Part shown: one piece after another, positions 18,654 to 27,899 of the stretch
How the letters are laid out: each line of letters starts with the position of its first letter
Numbering within the stretch: position 1 is the first letter of the stretch
Assembly (NCBI GenBank): GCA_030748495.1
Contig: JASMLX010000032.1
Span: 1-55,413, forward strand
Source of the DNA: Candidatus Poribacteria bacterium
GTDB lineage: Bacteria; Poribacteria; WGA-4E; UBA9662
Length of the DNA: 55,413 bases
Direction of reading: 5' to 3'
Made by a program: the position numbers and the translations under genes
Notes under the pieces: model-generated
The model's database searches: none
Seen by the model: only the letters and a program-made list of their open reading frames with translations
Told to the model about the DNA's origin: nothing

Positions 18654-19076
18654 ATGTTACTTTCACGTTCTAGCGAATATGCAGTTCAAGCTTTATTATA
18701 CATTGCTAAGTCTTCCGATAAAATGGTCTTGGCTAAAGAAATTTCAGACCGCCAAAGCTTAGCACTCCCATTTTTGGGTAAAATTTTGCTATCTTTAGTC
18801 AAAGGTGGATTACTAAAATCACGGAAAGGACGTGGTGGCGGATTTTCTCTGGCTGTCCCACCTGATGAAATTACGCTGATCCAAGTGGTTCATATCATTG
18901 ATGGTCAGGATGCTTTCGAGGGTTGTGTTTTTGGACTACCGCAGTGTGGCGCGGAAAATCCTTGTCCGGTTCACGATTTATGGATGGACACACGAGATCA
19001 AATAAGTGAGATTTTCGAACATCGGACACTCGCTCAATTATTGGACTTAGTTTCACCCCGTATTTCAACGGATTGA
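18654..19076 (+). CDS. Rrf2-family transcriptional regulator, probable Fe-S sensor
   Basis: A 140-aa winged-helix repressor. SRSSEYAVQALLYIA and RKGRGGGFSLAVPPDEITL (wing) are family signatures. Three cysteines, C91, C98 and C104 (spacing C-x6-C-x5-C), sit where IscR and NsrR carry their iron-sulfur ligands, so redox, nitric oxide or cluster sensing is likely (family knowledge plus inference). The spacing is one residue longer than in IscR (C-x5-C-x5-C). No isc/suf, NO-detoxification or other typical target gene is adjacent. The ribosome site is weak (aaggg). Upstream is transposase debris, so the original partner may have been lost. Confidence 0.88.
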   Translation: MLLSRSSEYAVQALLYIAKSSDKMVLAKEISDRQSLALPFLGKILLSLVKGGLLKSRKGRGGGFSLAVPPDEITLIQVVHIIDGQDAFEGCVFGLPQCGAENPCPVHDLWMDTRDQISEIFEHRTLAQLLDLVSPRISTD

Positions 19077-19600
19077 ACTGGGATGTGTAGGATAATAGGT
19101 TTGTAAGCCAATACGAATGAATCCTAATAGAACCATTCACTCGTTCAACCACACCCACTGCCTATATTAATTAGACCGGGCTAAACCCAGCTGCTTTCTC
19201 AGCATCCCCCGCCCGATTTTTTCGGTCAGCAATGAGTGCCAGTTACTACCCCTTTCTAATCTCTTTTTGGATGGACTGACTCTCATCGGCTTGGTCCGCC
19301 AATAGCGGACCGGATCCCGCCAGGTCTCTATCTGGCTGGATCCGGCGGGCTTGGGGTGAGTGACAGTGATAAGCTAGCTTTCCTGCTCAATAAGTGGCAT
19401 GACACAGGCAAGTTCAGTACAATCACCGTTTTACCTTACGCTAATTTACGCTTGGAAAAACCGCCGGTCATCCGTAGATCTCGCCCATATTTTTTGCATA
19501 GTACGACACCATCCATCGGACAGACAAGATTATGTTAGCTTCCAAGCCAGAGCGGCATGAGTTCCTCTACATTTCTTAACACCATACTGACGGGATAAGA
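19077..19600. other. Spacer with a tandem hairpin structure
   Basis: No gene is supported; a 60-codon plus frame at 19356 has no family resemblance or ribosome site. Its one notable feature is the hairpin pair at 19293-19349. Confidence 0.5.
19293..19349. other. Two adjacent perfect/near-perfect hairpins
   Basis: GGTCCGC (19293-19299) pairs with GCGGACC (19305-19311) over a 5-base loop. Directly after, GGATCC (19312-19317) pairs with GGATCC (19338-19343) enclosing CGCCAG...CTGGC; an alternative pairing is CCCGCC (19316-19321) with GGCGGG (19344-19349). No T tract follows, so it is not an obvious intrinsic terminator. It could be a structured RNA element, a mobile palindromic repeat or a binding site. 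Confidence 0.5.
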
Positions 19601-22393
19601 TTAGAACGCCGGTGTTTTTTTTAAAATCATGGTGTGCCGGTCTTGTTCTACCAACTTCTGAAAAAAAGATTTGGCTGTTACGTAGATTTTAGGCGTGATA
19701 ATGGGGTTATCCACCCTCAGCGTCAGAGTAACCTTGATTTGTGTTTCAATGTAAGTACGAATAACAGTTAGCTCTGCAAATTGGTGTTGCAAAACGAACT
19801 TCTCAGAATGGCTTTTCTGATCGTGTGGCAAATCTAACGGTCGCCATCCGGAGGGAAGATAAAAGACGGTCGATTTCTCGACCAAAATCGGGTGACTCAG
19901 GTCCAGTGGATATTCTCGTTCCTCTAAAACAAAAATATCGGTGTAATCTTCAAAGTCGGCTCCATTATAGTGTAGCAACAAATGTTGCTCATCAATTTGG
20001 TTAGTGAGTTGCCCAGCCCGAAAGTCAAGGTGGATTTCGATATTTTGGTTGAGATCTCTCAGGTCAGAGATTTGGTGACGATCGACGATCAGGCCAGAAA
20101 GTTTACGGCTTAACTCGGCCTCGAACGTTCCTTTAAGTGCTGATGATGGTGTATCCCGATAAGCCAAACGGTAGTCTAAGTCGTACTGGCCGGTGGGTAG
20201 AATCAACATCTGGCCGTAAGTAGATCCATCCGATTGAATCCTTAAGTCGGTCTGGATCGAGAGGTGGTTGGTTGCCGGTGGAAAGACAGGTAGCCGAGCA
20301 AAATTGGCCTGCGCATCTTTTACTACTAATGCAGTTCGACCCTGGTTACTGGCAGGCAAGACTCCAAACTGACAACTACTAGCGGTTGGATCTAACCATA
20401 GGTATCGGCCCTCTACTTTTTGTCCCTTTAGTTGCTGGACTTCTGTTCGAGGTACAGCAACAATTAAGTGGCTAAACTGACCAACTGACGGCAGATCCAG
20501 ATCTATCGCTTCGTAGGGCGAAGGACTTAAAAGCGCAGGATAGGCTGAAATCCCAACTTGGCCTAAAAGTGAAATTAACAAAGTACTCTTGTCTTTGCAG
20601 TCTCCGTACCGCTTTTTCAAAACCTGATTAGCTGGCGTAGGTTGATATGCTCCTTGCCCCAGTTGAATGCTGACATAACGGATTTTACTGGCAACGAAAT
20701 TATACAAGCGACGGACTTTATCCAGTTTAGAGGTTGCGTCTTGGGTTAGTTGTTGGGCTAGTTCTTCAACGTTAGCATCTGTGGTGTAGTGGTCTTGGGC
20801 TAGGTCGGCATACCATTTCGCTACAGCATCCCAAGAGTCGACGGAAGAAAATTGGAATTGGGCTGCCAGTTCCGAAACCGAGGCTTGACCGATAACTTCA
20901 CGGATAGCAGGCGTCTGACCATAGTGCCAGAGGTAAGTTTTGGTTTCACCTTCAACTAAAATCTTGGGTTCAAGTTGGCAATTGATCGATTTCCAACGGA
21001 AAGGCTTGTCGCTTGATAACCGAAGGGCATAGTTACTTTGTAAGGTTGGGTCAGTAGATTGAAAGCTGTAACTACCCCAAAACCAGCGATCTGTTCCCGA
21101 TGGTATGGTATCTTCCAACGAAACTTTGTATTCGATACAAACACCCGGTTGCAAAGCCGGCATCGAAATTACTCGCCAAAGGGTGTCAGAGTAAAGGTTA
21201 AAGGTTAATTGCCCCGGCGGAGTGACATCATTATAGGCTTCAGCAGATGGTTCAACCGAAGTACCGTCAAGCAGAATTGTCCGTGCAACATTGACCGTAA
21301 TATACTGTGAGTTTGGGCTGTATGGAATTGCGAGGTCGTCGTGTTTCTGTAGACCTCTTTCAGTGAGAATCTTAATAATTTTGTGTGAAGTATATCGAGA
21401 TTTTCCTGCTGGCGTGATTTCGTGACAAAATTGGTTTAGCAGGATAATAGCATCATCGTGTGGATAATCACTCTGAGATGGTGCGTTGGCGATGATGGCC
21501 TCGGTATCGACCTCTAGTAGATCTACAGGAACGACGTTGGTGATGGTTGCCGTCGTTCTGGACTGACTGAGTGCTTGCAGTCTGGATCGTGCTAATAGAT
21601 TACCCGGTTCGACCTTTAAAATCTCGGCATACTGCAGCTGGGCTTCATAATGACGCCCGTGATTTTCGTAAAGGTTGGCCACCTGTGTCCGAGCCCAGGT
21701 CTCTTCTGGAAACAACCGTATTGATTCTCGTAGCTCTGCGATAGCCTCCCCAGTCTGGTCGGAGGCTTGGTAAATCAAGGCTAAATAGTTATGTAGGTTT
21801 CGGTTCTCCGTCCGCTCGCATTTAGGATCGATGGTCAATGCCCGCCGAAGCATCTCTTCTGCTTGTTGGTATTGACCCAATTGCCTATAGGCTAAACCGA
21901 GGTGATTGAGGGCATATAGGTCTTGACCGTAGAGTCTTAAGCTATGCTCAAACTGTTCAGCAGCTTGAGCATAGTTCTGCAGGGATTCATAGACATACCC
22001 AAGATAGTTATGGGCATTACGGTCGGTTGGCTCAAGCTCCAAATACTGAACAAATGCGTCCCGAGCTTTTTCATATTCCTGAAGTTGATAGTAAATCTCA
22101 GCTACTCGTAGTTGTGGTGGATGTTTGTCCGGTTTAAGGGTAATTGCCTGTAGATAGTTTTCTAGAGCCAAGGCCAAATTTTGGTCTTGGTAGGCTTGAT
22201 CGCCTGCAATCACCAATTTTTGCCACTTTTTTTCGCGAGCTATGAATGGATCCACTAGCTTTTTCTCTTCTGACGATTGCCCGGGTTCTCTTTTCAAAAC
22301 AGGGGAGATAGAACAAGCACCAATTATCATCCAGAAGCAAGAGAGGACCAGTAGCCGATAAATCCGACAAAAGTGAGATATAGTCTGAACCAT
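19601..22393 (-). CDS. TPR + DUF3857 + transglutaminase-like lipoprotein
   Basis: A 930-aa protein. The N-terminal lipoprotein signal has lipobox IIGAC (Cys about 27). Some six TPR repeats (about 60-270; LALALENYLQAITLKPD, YVYESLQNYAQAAEQFEHSL) follow, then a DUF3857-type beta domain and a transglutaminase-like domain. The catalytic Cys is in RYGDCKDKSTLL (about 596), the His in QFSHLIVAVP (about 641) and the Asp in LWLDPTA (about 667). The C-terminal region is beta-rich. Proteins with this architecture are envelope-anchored and of unknown substrate. The ATG at 22393 has no strong ribosome site. It stands alone on minus, divergent from flgF. All three catalytic residues are kept, so it may be active. 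Confidence 0.85.
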   Translation of the reverse strand: MVQTISHFCRIYRLLVLSCFWMIIGACSISPVLKREPGQSSEEKKLVDPFIAREKKWQKLVIAGDQAYQDQNLALALENYLQAITLKPDKHPPQLRVAEIYYQLQEYEKARDAFVQYLELEPTDRNAHNYLGYVYESLQNYAQAAEQFEHSLRLYGQDLYALNHLGLAYRQLGQYQQAEEMLRRALTIDPKCERTENRNLHNYLALIYQASDQTGEAIAELRESIRLFPEETWARTQVANLYENHGRHYEAQLQYAEILKVEPGNLLARSRLQALSQSRTTATITNVVPVDLLEVDTEAIIANAPSQSDYPHDDAIILLNQFCHEITPAGKSRYTSHKIIKILTERGLQKHDDLAIPYSPNSQYITVNVARTILLDGTSVEPSAEAYNDVTPPGQLTFNLYSDTLWRVISMPALQPGVCIEYKVSLEDTIPSGTDRWFWGSYSFQSTDPTLQSNYALRLSSDKPFRWKSINCQLEPKILVEGETKTYLWHYGQTPAIREVIGQASVSELAAQFQFSSVDSWDAVAKWYADLAQDHYTTDANVEELAQQLTQDATSKLDKVRRLYNFVASKIRYVSIQLGQGAYQPTPANQVLKKRYGDCKDKSTLLISLLGQVGISAYPALLSPSPYEAIDLDLPSVGQFSHLIVAVPRTEVQQLKGQKVEGRYLWLDPTASSCQFGVLPASNQGRTALVVKDAQANFARLPVFPPATNHLSIQTDLRIQSDGSTYGQMLILPTGQYDLDYRLAYRDTPSSALKGTFEAELSRKLSGLIVDRHQISDLRDLNQNIEIHLDFRAGQLTNQIDEQHLLLHYNGADFEDYTDIFVLEEREYPLDLSHPILVEKSTVFYLPSGWRPLDLPHDQKSHSEKFVLQHQFAELTVIRTYIETQIKVTLTLRVDNPIITPKIYVTAKSFFQKLVEQDRHTMILKKTPAF

Positions 22394-22473
22394 GCTTTGA
22401 TTCTATCAAATCAGACTTCAATTTTGCAAAGCTAAGCCTCTATGATCAATCAATACCACTTTGAAACTATAAA

Positions 22474-22490
22474 TTGGCACAGAGGTTGCA
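22474..22490 (+). promoter_or_regulatory. Sigma-54 promoter upstream of flgF
   Basis: TTGGCACAGAGGTTGCA matches the -24/-12 consensus (TGGCAC-N5-TTGCA) with the required 10 bases between GG and GC. The predicted start is about 22501, giving a leader of about 95 bases to flgF. Confidence 0.85.
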
Positions 22491-22596
22491 ACACTACAAT
22501 GTAATGTTGATAGATTTCGGACAACATAACTAATTGGTAAAAGTCGCGTGTTTACTAAGCCAACTCTCAGCTTAGCTGAAGGTTGAAGGGGCGAAA

Positions 22597-23367
22597 ATGA
22601 ATAAAGGTACATATCAAGCCACACAAGGCATGGTCTTCGAGGCAATGAGAATGGATATCATTGCTAATAACCTCGCCAATCTCAATTCAACTGGTTTCAA
22701 GAGAAGCCAACTACATGTCACCTCCTTTGAAGGGCATCTAAACCAAGTTGCGCCCCCGCAAGTAGATACAACACCACCTGATCGGCCGAAAGATACCAAG
22801 CTACCGACAGCCATGGTGGCTCGTTACCATATCGATCTGCAAGAAGGTGCTATTCACCAAACAAGGGAACCCTTAGATTTGGCCATTAAAGGGTCCGGCT
22901 TCTTTGGTGTTTTAGATCACGAAGGAAGTATTTCTTATACCCGTGACGGTGCATTTACGCTTAACGACCAAGGAGACTTGGTGACCCAAACGGGGTTGCC
23001 AGTTCTAGATCTAGATGAGCAACCGTTGAATATTGGAACCGTTAGCCAAATTGCGATTGACGAAAACGGGAAGGTTTTTGTCGATCAACAACTGATTGGC
23101 CAGTTGTTGGTGAAAGATTTTCCTGCTGACAGTTTGCAACAAACGGGTCATAATCTGTTTCGGATACTCGGCTCGGAGAACAACGATTCTGGTGGCCCCG
23201 CAACCGATTTCAAAATTGTGCAGGGTTTTTTGGAATCCTCTAACGCCAACCCGATCCGGGAGATGGTACGGATGATAGAAACCTTGAGAAATTTTCAAGG
23301 CTACCAAAAGACAATTCAGGCCTTCAACGACTCTGTGCAGCAAATTAACGAAACCGCTAGATCTTAA
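22597..23367 (+). CDS. flgF: Flagellar basal-body rod protein FlgF
   Basis: A 256-aa proximal-rod protein of the flagellar axial family. The N-terminal motif FEAMRMDIIANNLANLNSTGFKRSQ is the family signature for assembly by the type III export apparatus. DLAIKGSGFFGV and YTRDGAFTLNDQGDLVTQTGLPVL are the FlgF/FlgG core, and VQGFLESSNANPIREMVRMIE with QGYQKTIQAF is the conserved C-terminal helix. It is separated from flgG by 23 bases, so the two are co-transcribed, very probably from the sigma-54 promoter at 22474. AAGGGG precedes the ATG. As in many phyla, flgF and flgG are similar paralogues; position first and the FlgF-like core favour this name. Confidence 0.92.
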   Translation: MNKGTYQATQGMVFEAMRMDIIANNLANLNSTGFKRSQLHVTSFEGHLNQVAPPQVDTTPPDRPKDTKLPTAMVARYHIDLQEGAIHQTREPLDLAIKGSGFFGVLDHEGSISYTRDGAFTLNDQGDLVTQTGLPVLDLDEQPLNIGTVSQIAIDENGKVFVDQQLIGQLLVKDFPADSLQQTGHNLFRILGSENNDSGGPATDFKIVQGFLESSNANPIREMVRMIETLRNFQGYQKTIQAFNDSVQQINETARS

Positions 23368-23390
23368 CATAATTTAAGGAGACTACCAAA

Positions 23391-24176
23391 ATGATGCGTG
23401 CGTTGTGGTCATCTGCTTCAGGGATGGTCGCTCAACAAAAGAATATCGATGTGATTTCAAACAACATTTCGAATGTCAATACGGTTGGATTTAAGGGTAG
23501 CCGGGCTGATTTTCAAGATTTAATTTATCAGGTAATCCAACCTGCGGGAACACTAAATCAAGAGCGGACTATTCCAACGGGAATCGAAATTGGTCACGGA
23601 ACACAGCTCGTTGCAACACCAACCCGCTTTGCTCAAGGAGATCTGAAAGATACCGAGGATACGCTCGACATGGCGATTCAAGGGGAAGGCTTTTTCCGCA
23701 TTCAGATGCCTGATGGGCAGACGACTTACACGAGAGCCGGAGCTTTTACGCTAGATGGAACTGGGAATTTAGTCACAGCGAATGGGTTACCATTAGATCC
23801 ATCACTTCAAGTTCCGCCTGAAGCAGAAGATGTGTTGATCGCTGAAGATGGCACCGTCTCAACCCGAGCAGCCGGGGATATTGATCCAACCATAGTTGGT
23901 AACATCCAACTAGCCTTATTTCCCAATCCGAGAGGATTACAACACGCTGGACGGGGGCTTTACAAACTGACCAGTGCAGCCGGTTCGGAAATGCTTAGAA
24001 CCCCGGGCCAGCAAGGAGCGGGGATTATTCGTTCAGGTATGCTGGAGATGTCAAATGTCAAGATCGTGGAGGAGATGGTCGGTATGATCGTGGCACAACG
24101 ATCTTATGAAGCCAATGCCAAATCGATTCAGACGGCGGACGAAATGCTTGGTACAGCGAATACACTCAGGCGGTAA
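23391..24176 (+). CDS. flgG: Flagellar distal-rod protein FlgG
   Basis: A 261-aa distal-rod protein. MMRALWSSASGMVAQQKNID and VISNNISNVNTVGFKGSRA are highly characteristic of FlgG. LDMAIQGEGFFRIQMPDGQ, YTRAGAFTLDGTGNLVTANG and the C-terminal EEMVGMIVAQRSYEANAKSI complete the match. The length equals the usual FlgG size. Start ATGATG at 23391/23394 follows AAGGAG. It is the second gene of the flgFG unit and is followed by a perfect bidirectional terminator that also serves flgL from the other side. Confidence 0.96.
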   Translation: MMRALWSSASGMVAQQKNIDVISNNISNVNTVGFKGSRADFQDLIYQVIQPAGTLNQERTIPTGIEIGHGTQLVATPTRFAQGDLKDTEDTLDMAIQGEGFFRIQMPDGQTTYTRAGAFTLDGTGNLVTANGLPLDPSLQVPPEAEDVLIAEDGTVSTRAAGDIDPTIVGNIQLALFPNPRGLQHAGRGLYKLTSAAGSEMLRTPGQQGAGIIRSGMLEMSNVKIVEEMVGMIVAQRSYEANAKSIQTADEMLGTANTLRR

Positions 24177-24284
24177 TAACCGTATCGCCTAGTACATAGA
24201 AAGATACCCATATATCTTTTCTTATCGGATGCACACGTTTCCTCATCGAAGGATAAACGGGAAAAAAGTTCCTAAGACCGTGCA

Positions 24285-24318
24285 TAAAAAAGCCTGCTCG
24301 AACGAGCAGGCTTTTTTT
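24285..24318. terminator. Bidirectional intrinsic terminator between flgG and flgL
   Basis: AGCCTGCTCG (24291-24300) pairs perfectly with CGAGCAGGCT (24303-24312), flanked by six A on the left and seven T on the right. It serves the convergent flgFG and flgA-flgL transcripts. Confidence 0.92.
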
Positions 24319-24354
24319 ATTTCATAGGTAAGGTTGAGTGTTCGTTGAATCTTT

Positions 24355-26142
24355 TTAGCCTAGAATGTCGATTAGTGATGGCTGTGCGGCTTTCCCTGCT
24401 GTAGTAAGAGCAGATTTATACGCACTCTCGAACTCTCGTAACTCTGTTAGAGCCTCAGCTTGGTCGATCCCTTCAACCTCTTTCAACTGGCTCTCCAGTG
24501 ATGATTTTTTAACGGCTAACTTGTCCTCATTATCTCCGACCATCTGTATTCGAGTCGAGTTACTGGATGTTACACTGCCAATGTTATCAATTAAGCCGGT
24601 AACATTGGTTTGCATCTGACGTTGGATTCGAGTTGATAGTGGATCTGGGTCGTCGTCGCCCTCTGTTGTCACCGCAAAGAGGCCAAAATACAGATCTCCG
24701 CCACCTTCATTGTTGGGTGTAACGGATAGACTTATTTGACTATCACCTGCTATTTTGTCTTGAATTACAAACTTTCCGGTTGCATCAATACTGGCGTTAA
24801 TCTCCCCATTGAAGGAAAGCTCTATAGATCGTATTAAGTCGTCAACAGTCGCAGTACCTAAGTCGATGCCATAAATCCCATTACTGTCAGCAATCGGATT
24901 TCCATCGGCATCAGTTGGAGGAGAAACCATAAACTTGAAAGTCTTTTTTATGCCATCTCCATCTGGATCAGTTCCGCTGATGGTAATGGTTTCACCAATC
25001 ATTGGCTGTCGATCTTGGGCAGCTAAATCCGCTAAACGCGTGCTACCTATTGCTATCTCACTAGTTACTTGATCAGTGAGAGCAAAATCTGAAGCATGAA
25101 CTTCTCTAATCTTTTGGGTCAGGGCCATGGAGCCAAAGTCAAGCAAAATACCATCTGAATTCTGGTCTTGAGGTTCGATATTAACACTAAGTGTGCTGGA
25201 CTCGCCCTCAATACCATTATCCGCAACCACTATTTTTCCAGTGCTATCAACGTGAGTACTAACATCACCATAGGTGTCTTTCAGCAAGTCTAAAAATCCC
25301 TGTACTGTACTGCTGTATGCTGTAGAATTACCATCAACTAAGATAGTCGTAGGTGAGGAACTAAATGAAATAGTCTTACTAACCGTTTGTCCAAAGGTAT
25401 CCATTCCTGATAGCTGGATGGTATCAGCCAAGTTCATATCCATTAAATTTTCCAGGTTGGTGTTAGCATCAGCTATGGCTCCATCTGTTTTTTTTAGGGT
25501 TCCAGAGGAAATGGCGTGCTTACTAGTTTCGTCTGTTACCCCAAGGTCCTGTTGCTCAATTAGTTTCTGTAGCGTGTCCAACACCTGAAAAACACCTTTT
25601 TGGTCAGTACCAAAAACCTTAGAGCCAACCATATTGACCTGTACGTTTAGATCATCACCAATTTCCAGATTAATAGCGGAAGTATTACCTTGATAACTGA
25701 TTGTCCCGTCTGCTTCAACAAAAGGAGATTGGGTTGTTTTTGTGCCGGCAAAAATATACTGATTTAGAACTTTGGTATTACCAAGTTGTTTTAACTGGGT
25801 TCGTAGCTTATCTAATTCCTTGGCGGCATCTTTACTCCCAATCTTACCTGAAACGTCGGTAGCAAACTGATTTAAAAGGACTAGTGTATCGTTGACTTGA
25901 CCAATGATGGAATCGATTTGGTTGAGGCGAAAGGTTGCCTTTTCATTATTGGACGCATGTTGAACATTAATAGAATACTCTTTCCGCAAACTCATGGCGA
26001 CTTTCAGTTCAGCGGGATCGTCGGAAAGTGCTCTTAGCTTTTGCCCAGAGGAAACTTTATCGATCGCCGTTTGAATTTCTTCCAAACCCCTTTGCAAGTC
26101 GGTGGTTGTTTGATTGGAAATCATCTTATGAGTGACTCGCAT
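24355..26142 (-). CDS. flgL: Flagellar hook-filament junction protein FlgL (HAP3), enlarged
   Basis: A 595-aa hook-associated protein. The N-terminus (MRVTHKMISNQTTTDLQRGL, then VSSGQKLRALSDDPAELKVAM) and the C-terminus (DQAEALTELREFESAYKSAL) carry the flagellin/FlgL coiled-coil domains, including LNQYIFAGTKTTQSPF, typical of FlgL. Many FlgL proteins are about 300 aa; the extra length here is a central, mostly beta, Asp/Thr/Ser-rich insertion (about residues 190-510) with two similar-looking units (TIQLSGMDTFGQTVSKTISF and TITISGTDPDGDGIKKTFKF). This would be exposed on the filament junction. It is last in the minus-strand flg operon, 40 bases after flgK. Confidence 0.92.
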   Translation of the reverse strand: MRVTHKMISNQTTTDLQRGLEEIQTAIDKVSSGQKLRALSDDPAELKVAMSLRKEYSINVQHASNNEKATFRLNQIDSIIGQVNDTLVLLNQFATDVSGKIGSKDAAKELDKLRTQLKQLGNTKVLNQYIFAGTKTTQSPFVEADGTISYQGNTSAINLEIGDDLNVQVNMVGSKVFGTDQKGVFQVLDTLQKLIEQQDLGVTDETSKHAISSGTLKKTDGAIADANTNLENLMDMNLADTIQLSGMDTFGQTVSKTISFSSSPTTILVDGNSTAYSSTVQGFLDLLKDTYGDVSTHVDSTGKIVVADNGIEGESSTLSVNIEPQDQNSDGILLDFGSMALTQKIREVHASDFALTDQVTSEIAIGSTRLADLAAQDRQPMIGETITISGTDPDGDGIKKTFKFMVSPPTDADGNPIADSNGIYGIDLGTATVDDLIRSIELSFNGEINASIDATGKFVIQDKIAGDSQISLSVTPNNEGGGDLYFGLFAVTTEGDDDPDPLSTRIQRQMQTNVTGLIDNIGSVTSSNSTRIQMVGDNEDKLAVKKSSLESQLKEVEGIDQAEALTELREFESAYKSALTTAGKAAQPSLIDILG

Positions 26143-26182
26143 AAGCCAAACTCCTCGAAAGCCAAGGCGAAGTTATCGCTGG

Positions 26183-27889
26183 CTACATATTGATAAGCGT
26201 TTGCATGACTCGATCCACAGTCGAGATGTAGCGTGCTGACGCCTCATAAGCTCGTTGAAACTGAATCAAGTTGACCATTTCTTCGTCGAGCGAAACGCCA
26301 GAATAACTTTCTCGAAAAGTCTCAAGTTGTGAAACCAGCAACTCATTATTTTCTTCGTTTCTCTGGGCTTGTTGCGACTGAATTCCGACAAAGGTCATCG
26401 TACTGGCGTAATAATCTTCGAGTGTCTGCGTTCCATCAGACATTAGAAAGGTGTTTCTCCTTTCTACAATAGCTAAGGCGATTAAATTATTTCCAGCGGC
26501 ATCTTTGACACTAGAGACACCTATTTTTTCGGGATTAGTTTCCAGAATTGAATTGACCTCAATATCATTAATGTTATTACCAGTAAAGAACTCTAAACCA
26601 GTGGTATTGTCTAAGCCATATCCTTTAACGTGGACGGCGTTGACTTCTGCCATTAGTGTGGTCGCAAACGTATTGATTCGATCGATAAATTGAGTTAACT
26701 GGTTATCTCTAAAGTTAACTAAGCCACCAATTTTTCCACCCTGGATTGAAACTTTTTCCCCATTTTTAGGGTTTATAACAGTTCCCTCTGTTTTACCAAA
26801 TAAGGGGGAATTAATATCCGCTGTTACTTGTTGGGAATCTAAAGACAGTTTCGAAATCCGAGTGCCATCAACCAACAGGTTGCCTTTTACCTCAATTTGT
26901 CTCATACCGCTTCCATCCCCTATGTCAGTGAAGGTGAATTCAGTTAAGTCAACTAAATTGAAGCGTGTAGTGATTTGAGTCTCAATTTCATCCCGCTGGT
27001 TTTTGAGGTCTCTTAAGGCTATAGCTGTTCCTTGATGTGATAGAATTTCCTGATTGACACCGGCGAAAGATTCTGCTAGTTGATTAATCTCATCGTAGAG
27101 TATGGATTTGGTATTCGGTTGGTTGGAGGAAAAATTATCGCTAGACGGGACTCTGTCTTGTATTGCTAATTTTGAAGCCCTCATCCCATCGACCAAAGAG
27201 AATCCACCAAAAGAGATTTGAAGCATCCCGTTAGTTTCTTCAAAAATCGAAAAGTTCGTATATTCGGATAGTTCTGTTAGTAGTGAACCACGCAGAGTTC
27301 TTTGGGAGTTCGCTGATTGACCAGAATACTCAATAGAAGCAATATCTCGATTGAGATTAGCAATCGAATCAGCGATTTCGTTAACCTTTGAGGAAAAATC
27401 ACGGATTTGGATATTCGCCTCCTCGTACATGGTCTGTAACCCACTATTCAGGGTCTTGAGCTCCTTGACCAATGATTGCGCTCGGCCAATAGTGATAGAT
27501 CTTGAAATATCTTTGGATTCCGGATCTGTACTCAAGTTTTGCCAACTGTCCCAAAACGCAGCCATCGCATTCGAAACCCCTCCACCTTGCAGGTCAGTAA
27601 ATAGGGATTCTGTCTTCTGGAGTTGGTCTGACTGAGTCTGCCAACTAATTGATTCTTGGATACTTTGATGGAGACGGTTCTCTAAGATCTTATCCCGAAC
27701 CTGTGTCACATGCGTTACTGCAGCGCCTGCCAGGGAATGACCTCTAACATCAATGGAGATTTCGACTCGTTCACGGGCATAGTTGGGCGTATTGATATTA
27801 GCGATGTTATGTCCTGCTACGGTTAGTCCATGTCGCTGCGCATTAAGCGACTGTTTTGCCATTTCAATGCTACCGAGCAAATTTGTCAT
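26183..27889 (-). CDS. flgK: Flagellar hook-associated protein FlgK (HAP1)
   Basis: A 568-aa hook-filament junction protein. The N-terminal SLNAQRHGLTVAGHNIANINTPNYARERVE is the axial-protein signature in its FlgK form. DSWQNLSTDPESKDISRSI and FNLVDLTEFTF fit the D1/D2 region, and SLDEEMVNLIQFQRAYEASA with RYISTVDRVMQTL is the classical FlgK C-terminus. It is 10 bases from flgN, its export chaperone, and upstream of flgL, the usual order flgN-flgK-flgL. Length is in the normal range. Confidence 0.95.
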   Translation of the reverse strand: MTNLLGSIEMAKQSLNAQRHGLTVAGHNIANINTPNYARERVEISIDVRGHSLAGAAVTHVTQVRDKILENRLHQSIQESISWQTQSDQLQKTESLFTDLQGGGVSNAMAAFWDSWQNLSTDPESKDISRSITIGRAQSLVKELKTLNSGLQTMYEEANIQIRDFSSKVNEIADSIANLNRDIASIEYSGQSANSQRTLRGSLLTELSEYTNFSIFEETNGMLQISFGGFSLVDGMRASKLAIQDRVPSSDNFSSNQPNTKSILYDEINQLAESFAGVNQEILSHQGTAIALRDLKNQRDEIETQITTRFNLVDLTEFTFTDIGDGSGMRQIEVKGNLLVDGTRISKLSLDSQQVTADINSPLFGKTEGTVINPKNGEKVSIQGGKIGGLVNFRDNQLTQFIDRINTFATTLMAEVNAVHVKGYGLDNTTGLEFFTGNNINDIEVNSILETNPEKIGVSSVKDAAGNNLIALAIVERRNTFLMSDGTQTLEDYYASTMTFVGIQSQQAQRNEENNELLVSQLETFRESYSGVSLDEEMVNLIQFQRAYEASARYISTVDRVMQTLINM

Positions 27890-27899
27890 AGCGATATTC

